Shown here: positions 1 through 8,484 of the stretch, in pieces
Layout of the letters: each line of letters starts with the position of its first letter
Numbering within the stretch: the stretch's first letter is position 1
Assembly: GCF_901538265.1 (NCBI RefSeq)
Contig: NZ_LR593886.1
Span: forward strand, 3,741,738-3,805,737
Origin: Gemmata massiliana
GTDB taxonomy: Bacteria > Planctomycetota > Planctomycetia > Gemmatales > Gemmataceae
Direction: 5' to 3'
Length of the DNA stretch: 64,000 bases
Translations under genes and position numbers: made by a program
The notes under the pieces: model-generated
Database searches by the model: none
The model's input: only the letters and a program-made list of their open reading frames with translations
Told to the model about the DNA's origin: nothing

Positions 1-1254
1 GACACCGCGGACCACACCGCGGCGCGGGCGGTGATCGCCTCCCGGTGTGACGTCCAGCACCAGTACGCGCGGCACCTCGGCTTCGACCCGTCCGAGGTAC
101 TACTGCTGAACGAGGAGTGGCTGGTGAACATCGGCCACATGGCCCTTCTCGACCTGTGGGTGAAGATGGCCCGCCTCGGGTGGGGGCAGTGGAAGCACCT
201 CGTTCTGGTCGCCCCTTCGGGGCGCGCCACCTCGGGTTGGACCTCGTGCCGGCGGACCGCGAACGAGGCGTACCTGGACTACTGGAGGGGTCCGTTCACC
301 GCCGTGGTGACCGACCCGGACCTGTGCGAAGCTCTTTACCCCTTTACCCACAACGCCGGCCACACGATCAACACCCTGGTGCCGTTGCCAGACGGGTCGT
401 GCGAGAGCATCTTTTACGCCGGGAGCAAGGTTCAGGAAGCCTGGGAGCGGGAGAACCGCGCTCCGTTGCTGAAGCTCACAGAGGCGGACGCGGCGCGCGG
501 CCGGGACCGGTTGCGCGAAATGGGCCTGCCCGACGGTGCCTGGTACGTGTGCGTTCAGGCGCGGACGCCCGGTTACCACGAGGCGGGGGCGTACCACCAG
601 TCCCACCGGGACGCGGACATCGATAGCTACTGGGGCGCGATCGAAGAGATCACGGATCGCGGCGGCTGGGTGATCCGCGTCGGTGACGCCAGCATGGAGC
701 CGATCTCCCCGCGCCCGCAAGTGATCGATTACGCGGTCGGCCCGCACAAGTCGGACTGGATGGACGTGTTTCTGCTCGGCTCGTGCCGCTTCTACCTCGG
801 GGGCACGTCGGGCCTGTCTCACGTCCCCCCGACGTTTGGCGTGCCGGTCGCTCTGGTCAACTGGATCTCCTTCGTCCTCCCGTTCTACAGCGCCCGCGAC
901 CGGTTCATCCCGAAGCTCATCTGGAGCGAACGGGAGAACCGGCTGTTGACGTTCCCAGAACAGTGCGGGTCTGCGGTTCGTACCGCGTCATACGCGCGCC
1001 CCTACCTCGACCAGCTCGGCTTGCGGGTGGTCGCGAACACACCGGACGAGATCCAGGATCTGGTCGGCGAGATGTTCGACGTGCTCGAGGGGCGGGGCGG
1101 GCACTCGACGGAAGACGAGCACCTCCAGTCTGCGTTCGACGCGGTCGCGGCTGCCGAGGGGTTCGGGCGGACAATGCAGATTGGGGGCGCGTTCCTGCGG
1201 ACCCATCAGGCCCTTTTGCCCGGTGCGGAGTTACTCGTGCGACGGGCCGGGTGA
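1..1254 (+). CDS. TIGR04372-type glycosyltransferase, 5' partial
   Basis: The reading frame is open to the left window edge, so the true start probably lies outside; a GTG at 31 is the first start-like codon inside and leaves 407 residues. The C-terminal two-thirds matches the TIGR04372 family of putative glycosyltransferases. Visible family blocks are a PDGAWYVCVQ-type strand, a stretch reading RDADIDSYWGAIEEITDRGG, a GGWVIRVGDASM segment, and an SDWMDVFLLGSCRFYLGGTSG block that probably forms the nucleotide-sugar site. It shares this core with the larger paralogue at 2562-4226 but lacks that protein's C-terminal beta-rich extension. With the sugar genes downstream it most likely adds a sugar to a surface glycan. 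The substrate cannot be read from sequence. Confidence 0.8.
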   Translation, partial: DTADHTAARAVIASRCDVQHQYARHLGFDPSEVLLLNEEWLVNIGHMALLDLWVKMARLGWGQWKHLVLVAPSGRATSGWTSCRRTANEAYLDYWRGPFTAVVTDPDLCEALYPFTHNAGHTINTLVPLPDGSCESIFYAGSKVQEAWERENRAPLLKLTEADAARGRDRLREMGLPDGAWYVCVQARTPGYHEAGAYHQSHRDADIDSYWGAIEEITDRGGWVIRVGDASMEPISPRPQVIDYAVGPHKSDWMDVFLLGSCRFYLGGTSGLSHVPPTFGVPVALVNWISFVLPFYSARDRFIPKLIWSERENRLLTFPEQCGSAVRTASYARPYLDQLGLRVVANTPDEIQDLVGEMFDVLEGRGGHSTEDEHLQSAFDAVAAAEGFGRTMQIGGAFLRTHQALLPGAELLVRRAG

Positions 1255-1503
1255 GCGCGAGGCTCGCTTGATTTATTCGCCCATTCTGTGTACTCATCCA
1301 CACTTTCCAGCGCCGGGCGCCGTCCCGTGTTTGCCAACTACGACTGACGGGGCACCCGGCGCGGCCGTGGTTCTGGCGCGCGGCCGCTCGCGATAGCCGC
1401 GTGGACGGAACCGCCCGAGGGCGTGTTCGCCCGCGGCGAAACCACACCGTTCCCCGAGGTCGGCTCCGCCGGCGATTCCGACAGGTTCATCCCGGAGTGA
1501 CCG

Positions 1504-2544
1504 ATGCACACTGACGCCGCTGTTCTGGTTGAACTGAACCAACCTTTGCGCCTCTTGCCGCTGGACTTGCCCGACCTGAAGCCCGGGCAAGTGCTGGTGG
1601 ATGTGGCGTATAGCGGGGTGTGCCACAGCCAGCTCCACGAGGTGCGCGGGCGCCGCGGACCGGACCGGTTCCTGCCACACACACTTGGGCACGAGGGCTC
1701 GGGAACCGTCACCGCCGTCGGCCCTGGGGTCGCGAAGGTGCGGCCCGGAGACCGCGTCGTCCTCACCTGGATTAAGGGCGAAGGGGCGGACGTGCCCTCT
1801 GTGTCTTACGAGAGCGTGCTGGGGCGAGTGAACTCTGGGGCGCTCAGCACATTTATGCGGCGCACGGTTACGTGCGAGAACCGGTTGGTGCCGGTACCAG
1901 CCGAGATGCCGCTGCGCGAGGCCGCGCTGCTCGGGTGCGCGCTGCCGACCGGGGCCGGCGTAGTGACCAACACCGCGAACCCGCCCGCGGGCAGCGCGCT
2001 AGTTGTGTTTGGAGCCGGTGGGATCGGGCTCAGTGCGGTCATGGCCGCCCGTCTTCACGGGGTCGGAACTCTGATCGCCGTGGACGTGGTGGAGCAGAAG
2101 TTGGCCGACGCGCGCCGGTTCGGGGCCACGCACACGGTCAATGCCTGCCACTGCGACCCGGTGGCCGCGATCCTGGAACTGACCGGCGGGCGCGGGGCCG
2201 ATTTCGCGGTCGAGGCGGCCGGGCGCCGGGAGACGATGGAGGCCGCGTTCCGGTGCGTGCGCGATAAGGGCGGGCTGTGCGTCCTGGCCGGGAACCTGCC
2301 GCACGGCGAACAGATCTCGCTGAACCCGTTCGACCTGATTCGCGGTAAGCGGATCGTGGGCACCTGGGGTGGGGACACGGTATCCGACCGCGACCTGCCG
2401 CGGTACGCGCGCCTGTTCCTCGACGGCAAGTTGCCGCTCACGGACCTGATCTCGCGCGAGTATCCGCTGAGCGGGGTGAACGCGGCGCTCGACGACCTGG
2501 AGGGCGGGCGGGTCGCGCGCGCCCTGATCGATATGGGCGCCTGA
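1504..2544 (+). CDS. Zinc-dependent alcohol dehydrogenase-family (MDR) oxidoreductase
   Basis: This 346-residue medium-chain dehydrogenase has a GroES-like N-terminal half and a Rossmann NAD(P) domain with the VFGAGGIG fingerprint near residue 165. Catalytic-zinc ligands are visible as SGVCHSQ near residue 37 and GHEG near residue 63. The lobe that normally carries four structural-zinc cysteines reads GEGADVPSV and has none, so the structural zinc appears lost. The ATG at 1504 follows a GGAG ribosome-binding site. It lies between two TIGR04372 glycosyltransferases and ends 17 bp before the second, so co-transcription with sugar genes is likely. It probably oxidises or reduces an alcohol or sugar derivative; the substrate is unknown. 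Confidence 0.85.
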   Translation: MHTDAAVLVELNQPLRLLPLDLPDLKPGQVLVDVAYSGVCHSQLHEVRGRRGPDRFLPHTLGHEGSGTVTAVGPGVAKVRPGDRVVLTWIKGEGADVPSVSYESVLGRVNSGALSTFMRRTVTCENRLVPVPAEMPLREAALLGCALPTGAGVVTNTANPPAGSALVVFGAGGIGLSAVMAARLHGVGTLIAVDVVEQKLADARRFGATHTVNACHCDPVAAILELTGGRGADFAVEAAGRRETMEAAFRCVRDKGGLCVLAGNLPHGEQISLNPFDLIRGKRIVGTWGGDTVSDRDLPRYARLFLDGKLPLTDLISREYPLSGVNAALDDLEGGRVARALIDMGA

Positions 2545-2561
2545 CCAATAAGGGAGATTCG

Positions 2562-4226
2562 ATGCGCGCGGTCATCAGTACCATCGTTTTCCGGCTCGCG
2601 GTACTGGTGTGTCGCGCGCTGCGGGTGCGGTTCCTGGTGAACCCGGCGTTCCCGCCCGCGTTCTCCCGGATCGGGCACCTGGCCGCGGAACCGGACTGCT
2701 TCGTCAAAGAGGGGCTGCTCGGGTTGCGCCCCCGGTGCGTGGGCGTGCTCCTGGTGCCGCGCGACGATGCCGCGAACCCGTGCCTACTCGACTACTGGCG
2801 GCAGCAACTGTGGGTCATCAGTTCGCCGTTCTGGGTGCGCGTATTCGGCCCGCTCGCCGAGATCCCAGCGTTTCGCTACCCGACCGATCCCTACGTGACG
2901 GCCATTAACGATACGGCCACGTTCGGGGCGATCCAGGCCGCCTACGCGGGGCGCCTACCGGTGCTGAAGATCACCGCTGCGCACCGAGTGAGTGGCGAGT
3001 CCGAGTTGCGCAAACTCGGGGTACCAGAAGGGGCCTGGTTCGTTGTCGTTCACTGCCGCGAAGGTGGCTACGACGCCAACGAACCGGGTGCTCGGGCGCG
3101 GAACGTTGCTATCGAAACCTACCTCCCGGCACTGCGCGCCATTGTCGAGCGCGGGGGCTGGTGCGTGCGCGTGGGCGACCCGACTATGACCCCGCTGCCG
3201 CCCATTTCCGGAGTCATCGACTACGCGCACAGCCCGCTGCGGAGCGACCGGATGGACGTGTTCCTGTGCGCGCGGGCGAAGTTCCTGCTCGGGAGCGCGT
3301 CGGGGTTGTCCGTGCTCGCGAGCGTGTTCGGTACCCCGTGTGCGCTCGCGAACCAGTCCCTGCCCGCGGTCGCGTTCCCCTACGGGGCGGCCGACCTGTT
3401 CATCCCCAAGTTGCTCCGCGACTTGCGGACCGGGCGGCTTCTGACACTCGCCGAGATTCTCGGTGGGGCGCTCGGGAACGCGCGCTTCTCGCACTGTTTG
3501 GAACTGGCCTGGGCCGAGACCGAGGACAACGCGCCAGAGGATATTCGCGAGCTGGTACTCGAGATGCTCGACGAGCTGGATGGCACGTTTCGCGAAACCG
3601 ACGAGGACCGCGCGTACCGGATCGCGTACCGGGCGTTGCTCGTCCCCGGGCACTACACGCACGGGGCCGCATCGCGGTTCGGGCGGCGGTTCCTTCGTAA
3701 ACACCGCTGGCTGCTCGACAAACCGGGAGCTTGCGCCCCGGACCCGAACCGCACCGGGTGCGGAACTCTGGCGTGCCCGTGCCTGCGGAACCCGAGATGG
3801 GCCGCCCGCCAGCTCTGCACGGCTCCGGCGCCGACCGCGGTCCGGAGCTTCCCCCAAGATGTCATCGACCCGGCGCTGGACTCCGGCGGCATTTACGACG
3901 ACGGCTGGGTCGCCGGGACTGCCTACTGCGTGCTGACTCAACCGACCGGCGGTGAACTCGTGATTCGGGGGATGTTCCCGCAAATCGGACCGCGACCGGC
4001 CGTGTCGGAGGTGAGCGTCTCGATCGATGGACAGGAAGTGCTCCGGCGAGTACTGCATGCCGGCGCGGTCGAATTGGTCTGTCCGGTTCCGGTCGGTGAG
4101 GGGCGACGAAAGGTCGAATTACAGTTCTCTCTCACCCAGCCACTAACCGCCCCCGACACGCGAACCGTTGGGATGCACCTGACGTTCCTCGGTTTCGCAT
4201 CCACTACGTCCGCTTCCGCAGCCTAA
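2562..4226 (+). CDS. TIGR04372-type glycosyltransferase with C-terminal beta-domain
   Basis: This 554-residue protein carries the same core as the gene at the window start: VPEGAWFVVVHCREGGYD near residue 150, then GGWCVRVGDPTM, then a DRMDVFLCARAKFLLGSASG block. From about residue 420 it has an extra domain beginning DPALDSGGIYDDGWV and continuing as alternating strands to the end, which looks like an accessory beta-sandwich. The N-terminus (VFRLAVLVCRALRVRFLV) could be a membrane anchor or amphipathic helix. The ATG is preceded by AGGGAGA. GmhB follows after 15 bp in the same direction. It probably transfers a sugar in assembly of a surface glycan; donor and acceptor are unknown. Confidence 0.8.
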   Translation: MRAVISTIVFRLAVLVCRALRVRFLVNPAFPPAFSRIGHLAAEPDCFVKEGLLGLRPRCVGVLLVPRDDAANPCLLDYWRQQLWVISSPFWVRVFGPLAEIPAFRYPTDPYVTAINDTATFGAIQAAYAGRLPVLKITAAHRVSGESELRKLGVPEGAWFVVVHCREGGYDANEPGARARNVAIETYLPALRAIVERGGWCVRVGDPTMTPLPPISGVIDYAHSPLRSDRMDVFLCARAKFLLGSASGLSVLASVFGTPCALANQSLPAVAFPYGAADLFIPKLLRDLRTGRLLTLAEILGGALGNARFSHCLELAWAETEDNAPEDIRELVLEMLDELDGTFRETDEDRAYRIAYRALLVPGHYTHGAASRFGRRFLRKHRWLLDKPGACAPDPNRTGCGTLACPCLRNPRWAARQLCTAPAPTAVRSFPQDVIDPALDSGGIYDDGWVAGTAYCVLTQPTGGELVIRGMFPQIGPRPAVSEVSVSIDGQEVLRRVLHAGAVELVCPVPVGEGRRKVELQFSLTQPLTAPDTRTVGMHLTFLGFASTTSASAA

Positions 4227-4241
4227 CAGGGGACGTTCCCG

Positions 4242-4829
4242 ATGACGCTGGGCCGGGCCGTGTTCCTCGACCGCGACGGGGTCATCGTACCCGACAACGA
4301 AGGTGCGTTGCTGGCCCCCGAGGACGTGCAACTCCTCGACGGAGTCGGTCCGGCACTCGCGGCCCTGAAAACGGCCGGGTTCGCGCTGATCCTCGTGACC
4401 AACCAGGCGGTAGTCGCACGCGGGCTGCTCACGGAAGCCCAACTCGATGAGATCCACAACGAACTGAACCGCCGGCTCCGGACAGCGGGCGCTCCGGCAT
4501 TCGACGCGGTGTTCGCGTGCCCACACCACCCGCACGCGAACGTGCCCGCGTACCGGGTCGCGTGCGAGTGTCGCAAGCCGCGCCCGGGGATGCTTCTGCG
4601 GGCCGCCCGCGAGCGGTCGTTGGACCTGTCGGCGTCCGTGATGGTCGGTGATCGGATCACGGACGTACTGGCCGGTGCGCGGGCTGGGTGCCGCACGGTA
4701 CTGGTCGAGGGGCCGCAAACCAGCGCGCCGCCGATCGTAACGTCCGAACCGATCGACCCGTCGGTGCGCGCGGACCACACGTGTACGTCACTGGCAGACG
4801 CGGCCCGCTGGATTCTGGAGAGCCGATGA
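4242..4829 (+). CDS. gmhB: D-glycero-D-manno-heptose-1,7-bisphosphate 7-phosphatase-type HAD phosphatase
   Basis: The 195-residue length matches GmhB. The HAD nucleophile motif FLDRDGVIV places the catalytic aspartates at residues 10 and 12. Later motifs are VTNQ, KPRPGM and the metal-binding MVGDRITD. The GmhB zinc loop is visible as CPHHP followed by CECRKP. The family removes the C7 phosphate of heptose bisphosphate in the ADP- or GDP-heptose pathway; related members act on histidinol phosphate. The TGA stop overlaps the next ATG as ATGA, so GmhB and the nucleotidyltransferase are translationally coupled, which supports a sugar-nucleotide role. GmhA and a heptokinase are not in the window. 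Confidence 0.85.
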   Translation: MTLGRAVFLDRDGVIVPDNEGALLAPEDVQLLDGVGPALAALKTAGFALILVTNQAVVARGLLTEAQLDEIHNELNRRLRTAGAPAFDAVFACPHHPHANVPAYRVACECRKPRPGMLLRAARERSLDLSASVMVGDRITDVLAGARAGCRTVLVEGPQTSAPPIVTSEPIDPSVRADHTCTSLADAARWILESR

Positions 4830-5542
4830 AGGCGATGGTACTGTGCGCCGGGTTCGGCACCCGGCTCGGGGCACTCACCCGAGAAACCCCGAAGCCCATG
4901 CTCCTGCTGGCCGGTCGGCCGGTCCTCGATTACGTCTTGCGCCACCTGGCGCGACACGGGTTCGACGACATCGTGGTGAACTTGCACTTCCGCCCGGAGA
5001 TGATCCGCGATTATTGCGGGGACGGGAGCCGGTTCGGGGTGAAGTTGACCTACTCTTACGAGGCCGAACCACTAGGGACCGCGGGTGCGGTGCGTGCGGT
5101 GGCCGATCACTTCCGTGGCGGCCCGTTCCTGGTGCAGTACGGGGACGTGCTGACCGCCCATGACCTCGGTGCGCTACGGGCCGCGCACGCTGCGCGGGGG
5201 GCGCTGGCCACAATCCTCACGCACCGCCGAGCCGGGTCCAATAGTGTGGTTGTTGTCGGGGCCGATGAGCGCGTGGAGCGCTTTCTCGAACGGCCGACGG
5301 AAGAGGAGCGGCGGGGGGTCGATTCGGACCGCGTGTTTTCGGGCGTGCTTCTGGCCGAACCGGATGTGCTTGACCTGATCCCACTCACTGGGCCGCGTGA
5401 TTTCCCGCGGGACGTATTCCCCGCGGTCGTTGGAGCCGGTCGACTATACGCGCACCCGCTGAACGGGTACCGGTGCGCGATCGACTCCCCCGAACGGCTC
5501 GCGGCGGCCGAAGCCGCCGTGCGAGACGGGCTGGTCGGCTGA
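4826..5542 (+). CDS. Sugar-1-phosphate nucleotidyltransferase
   Basis: I place the start at the ATG overlapping the gmhB stop, giving 238 residues; an in-frame start further upstream would add unrelated sequence. The N-terminus has the NTP-transferase signature AMVLCAGFGTRLGALT followed by TPKPMLLLAGRPVLDYVL, typical of mannose-1-phosphate guanylyltransferase-like, HddC-like and RmlA-like enzymes. EPLGTAGAV near residue 83 and QYGDVLTA near residue 110 (metal site) are also in place. Coupling to GmhB suggests it activates a heptose-1-phosphate, but hexose substrates are equally compatible with the motifs. It ends 7 bp before the stop of a convergent gene. Confidence 0.85.
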   Translation: MKAMVLCAGFGTRLGALTRETPKPMLLLAGRPVLDYVLRHLARHGFDDIVVNLHFRPEMIRDYCGDGSRFGVKLTYSYEAEPLGTAGAVRAVADHFRGGPFLVQYGDVLTAHDLGALRAAHAARGALATILTHRRAGSNSVVVVGADERVERFLERPTEEERRGVDSDRVFSGVLLAEPDVLDLIPLTGPRDFPRDVFPAVVGAGRLYAHPLNGYRCAIDSPERLAAAEAAVRDGLVG

Positions 5543-5549
5543 TCCGGCA

Positions 5550-6563
5550 CTATTCCTTGTGGATGTACTCGGCCGGGGCGCTGCGGAGCGTATCCAGGTT
5601 CTTCTTGGTCCAGGCGATCGTATCTGCGATCGCGTCCGCGATCCCGCGACGCGGTTCCCACTCGAGTTTGGTACGAGCGGCGGTCGAGTCGAGCAGGTAC
5701 GCGGCGTCCTGTCCGAGTCTGGCCCCGACCATCTCGACCGAGTCCTCGAACGGCGCCCCGAGTTGGCGGCACACCTCTTCGACCACGGACCGGATCGTTT
5801 GATTCAGAGGTGTTGATAGGTGGAACACCGATCCCGGTGCCCCGTCACGTGCAGCACGCAGAGTGGCGTCGGACACGTCATCGATGTGAATGAACGAGCG
5901 GACGCTGGTGCCGCCCCCTTCGAGCCGCAGTCGCTTGCCGGTGAGCACGCACAGGACCGTCTTGGGGATGATCCGGTACAGCGCTTGAGCCGGTCCGCAC
6001 ACGTTGGCCGAGCGCGTGAACACCACCGGGAACCCGTAGGCCCGCTGGTACGCGAGCAGGTTCATGTCGCACGCGGCCTTCGAGATCGCGTAGGGCGTGC
6101 TCGGGTTAAACGGGGCGTTCTCGGACACGAGACCGGACGTGTTGCCGTACACCTCGGGGGTCGACGCCTGGACGAACTTCTTGAGGAAGTCCATCGTGCG
6201 CAGGCGCTCGTGCAGCCCGGCCATCGCGACCGTGTTGGTGCGGTACCAGTGCTCGGGATTGGCCCAGCTCTGTGCGACCATGCCCTGGGCCGCGAAATTC
6301 ACCACGAAATCGGGCCGAAACTCCCGGAGCGCCGCGTCGATCGCGTTCAGATCGCGGTTCAGGTCGAGTTGGCGGAACGTGAATCGACTCGCATCGGCCC
6401 AGCGGTACGGCAGGAACACCGGGTCCGCTTCCGGGGACCGGCTGATGCCGAGCACCTCGGCCCCCGCTTTTAGAGCCGATGCGACGAAACTCGCACCGGA
6501 GAACGAGTTGCTACCAATTACACAGAACCGCTCCACACCCGCCCCCATTCTTGGTGCCGTCAC
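5550..6563 (-). CDS. NAD-dependent sugar epimerase/dehydratase (GDP-mannose 4,6-dehydratase-like)
   Basis: This is an extended SDR of 337 residues from a GTG that overlaps the upstream stop as GTGA and has AAGAAGG just before it; an ATG at 6548 is the alternative. Visible features are the nucleotide-binding IGSNSFSGASFV, NFAAQGMV, the active-site PSTPYAISKAACD with its YxxxK pair, and a GTSVRSFIHIDDV sugar-site block. The closest family by eye is the GDP-mannose (or GDP-heptose) 4,6-dehydratase group. It is the second gene of a two-gene unit and faces the nucleotidyltransferase, so it probably modifies the nucleotide sugar that enzyme makes. Confidence 0.82.
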   Translation of the reverse strand: MTAPRMGAGVERFCVIGSNSFSGASFVASALKAGAEVLGISRSPEADPVFLPYRWADASRFTFRQLDLNRDLNAIDAALREFRPDFVVNFAAQGMVAQSWANPEHWYRTNTVAMAGLHERLRTMDFLKKFVQASTPEVYGNTSGLVSENAPFNPSTPYAISKAACDMNLLAYQRAYGFPVVFTRSANVCGPAQALYRIIPKTVLCVLTGKRLRLEGGGTSVRSFIHIDDVSDATLRAARDGAPGSVFHLSTPLNQTIRSVVEEVCRQLGAPFEDSVEMVGARLGQDAAYLLDSTAARTKLEWEPRRGIADAIADTIAWTKKNLDTLRSAPAEYIHKE

Positions 6564-7594
6564 GCGACCTTCTTGTCTTTCATGAGCTTGATGTTGAAGT
6601 ACCGCGGGTCGGTCATCGAGTTCGGCAGCCGCCCGGCGCGGAACGCCCGGATCAGATCGACCGCCGCGTCCTCGATGGTGTGCTTGGGGACGAACCCGAG
6701 CACCCGGCGCACCTTGTCCGCGTTCACGCGGTACGAGCGGATGTCGTCGGACGGCGTGGTGACGATCTCGATCGTGCCGCGCTCGGGCACCTCGCGCTGG
6801 ACCACGCCGCGGACGATCTCGGCCGTCTCCGCGACGGTGTAGTTCTGGTACCCGGCGTTGAAGATCTCGCCCCCGACCTTGTCGTCCGGCGCGGTGAGCA
6901 GCAGCAGGTACAGGTCGATCATGTCGCGGATGTGCAGGTTCGGGCGCATTTGCACCCCACCGAACACGGTGATTTTCCCGTTGTTGATCGCGTGGTTGGT
7001 GAGAATGTTGACCGTCAGGTCCAGGCGCTGGCGCGGCGAGTGCCCGCAGATGGTGGCCGGGCGGACGATCACCGGGACGAAGTCGCGTGTGCCCTCGGCC
7101 AGCAGCACTGGCTCGCACATGGCCTTGAACTTGTTGTACAGCGACACCGGAACGAGCGGGTGCTCCTCGGTCACGTTCGGGGAATCGCTGACGCCGTACA
7201 CGCTGCCGGACGAGGCGAACACGAACCGGCGCACCCCGGCCTCTTTGCACGCCCGGACGAGCGGCCCGAACGAGTCGTAGTTCACCGACTGGCTCAGGCC
7301 CGGGTCCAGTTCGACGCTCGGGTCGTTGGAGATGCAGGCCAGGTGGATCACCGCCGCACAGCCCGCTACCGCGGCCCGAACCGCGGCCAGGTCGCGCACG
7401 TCCCCGGTCACCTCTTCCAGGTTCGGGTGCCCGCGCACGGGGGCCAGTGGCTCGTGCCCGTACAGGTACAGATCGAGTACGCGGACCCGGTACCCGGCAT
7501 CGAGCAGGGCCGGCACCAGAACCGCCCCGACGTACCCCGCGCCACCGGGCACGAACACCATCGGGGCGCCGGCGGGTGAGACATCTGAGCTCAT
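6560..7594 (-). CDS. NAD-dependent epimerase/dehydratase family protein
   Basis: The protein is 344 residues from the ATG at 7594, which follows AAGGGA at good spacing. It is an extended SDR: VPGGAGYVGAVLVP binds the dinucleotide, HLACISNDPS follows, FASSGSVYG holds the active-site serine region, and SLYNKFK supplies YxxxK. It resembles UDP-glucose 4-epimerase-like and NDP-sugar reductase proteins of polysaccharide clusters. The stop overlaps the GTG of the next SDR, so the two are translationally coupled and probably act in succession on one nucleotide sugar. The methyltransferase gene at 7772 is divergent, so the 177 bp between them should carry promoters for both. Confidence 0.85.
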   Translation of the reverse strand: MSSDVSPAGAPMVFVPGGAGYVGAVLVPALLDAGYRVRVLDLYLYGHEPLAPVRGHPNLEEVTGDVRDLAAVRAAVAGCAAVIHLACISNDPSVELDPGLSQSVNYDSFGPLVRACKEAGVRRFVFASSGSVYGVSDSPNVTEEHPLVPVSLYNKFKAMCEPVLLAEGTRDFVPVIVRPATICGHSPRQRLDLTVNILTNHAINNGKITVFGGVQMRPNLHIRDMIDLYLLLLTAPDDKVGGEIFNAGYQNYTVAETAEIVRGVVQREVPERGTIEIVTTPSDDIRSYRVNADKVRRVLGFVPKHTIEDAAVDLIRAFRAGRLPNSMTDPRYFNIKLMKDKKVA

Positions 7595-7771
7595 ATCACG
7601 ATTCCCTTCGACCGGGGGCCGGCGGTCACACACATCCGTGGTTTAATCGGCACCGCTGGGGCGCCACTGTAAGAAACTTCCGCCCTCGGTGACAACGCCA
7701 ATCGCCGGGCACGGGCTTGCTCCCTGGGGCAGGTGCGGGTATAGGTTCGTCGCGCACCTGGAGGGCGAGCG

Positions 7772-8434
7772 ATGGGCCAAGAGATCAACCTGCTGGACCG
7801 GTACCCGAAGTCGAACCGACCGATCGACGACCGCGGGCGCCTCATTACCGAAGCGCACCGGTCCGCGGCGCGCCAGTTCGGGGTCGAATACTTCGACGGG
7901 GACCGGCTGAGCGGGTACGGCGGGTACAACTATCACCCGCGGTTCTGGACCGATACCGTGTGCCGGTTCCGGGACCACTACCAATTGGCGCCCGACGCTC
8001 AGTTGCTCGATGTGGGCTGCGCGAAGGGGTTCATGCTGCACGACTTCAAACTGTTCATGCCTGAACTGCTGGTGGCCGGCGTGGACGTGTCCGGGTACGC
8101 GCTGGAACGCGCCCGCGAGGAAGTGCGCCCGTACTTGCAGCAGGCCAGTGCCGATGCGCTCCCGTTCCCGGACAACAGTTTCGATCTCGTGATTTCGATC
8201 AACACGATCCACAACTTGCCATTGGACCGGTGCAAGCAGTCGCTGCGTGAAATTCAGCGCGTGAGCCGCGGGCGCGCGTTCGTGACGATGGACGCCTGGC
8301 GCAACGACGCCGAGCGCGAGCGCCTGCTCAAGTGGAACCTGACCGCCCTCACGTACATGCACGTAGACGACTGGCGGCGCGTGTTCGATGAGGTCGGGTA
8401 CACGGGCGACTATTACTGGTTCATCGCCGAGTGA
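7772..8434 (+). CDS. Class I SAM-dependent methyltransferase
   Basis: A 220-residue methyltransferase. Motif I is QLLDVGCAKGFMLHDF near residue 80; the acidic residue after strand 2 is in VAGVDVSGYALE; motif IV is FDLVISINTIHNLP near residue 140. The N-terminal 60 residues (DRYPKSNRPIDDRGRLIT) precede the Rossmann fold and may select the substrate. The start follows GGAGGGCGAG. It sits at the end of the sugar gene block and could methylate a sugar or a glycan precursor. It converges on the radical SAM gene with only 50 bp between them. Confidence 0.83.
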   Translation: MGQEINLLDRYPKSNRPIDDRGRLITEAHRSAARQFGVEYFDGDRLSGYGGYNYHPRFWTDTVCRFRDHYQLAPDAQLLDVGCAKGFMLHDFKLFMPELLVAGVDVSGYALERAREEVRPYLQQASADALPFPDNSFDLVISINTIHNLPLDRCKQSLREIQRVSRGRAFVTMDAWRNDAERERLLKWNLTALTYMHVDDWRRVFDEVGYTGDYYWFIAE

Positions 8435-8484
8435 CGCGGGCAGTTGGCCGCATCGTTACGATCCGTGCGGCTTCATCACTTCGG

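Noticed and set aside
4688-4825. Earlier start for the nucleotidyltransferase
   Set aside because: The 46 extra residues overlap gmhB and do not fit the family; the family N-terminus begins exactly at the ATGA overlap.
6564-7250. Long minus-strand extension upstream of the dehydratase gene (whole frame 5550-7250)
   Set aside because: The extension is arginine/proline-rich and overlaps the second SDR in another frame; the true start is the GTGA overlap at 6563.
5820-7579. Plus-strand open frames of 217 and 366 codons opposite the two SDR genes
   Set aside because: They mirror the SDR genes and have no recognisable motif.
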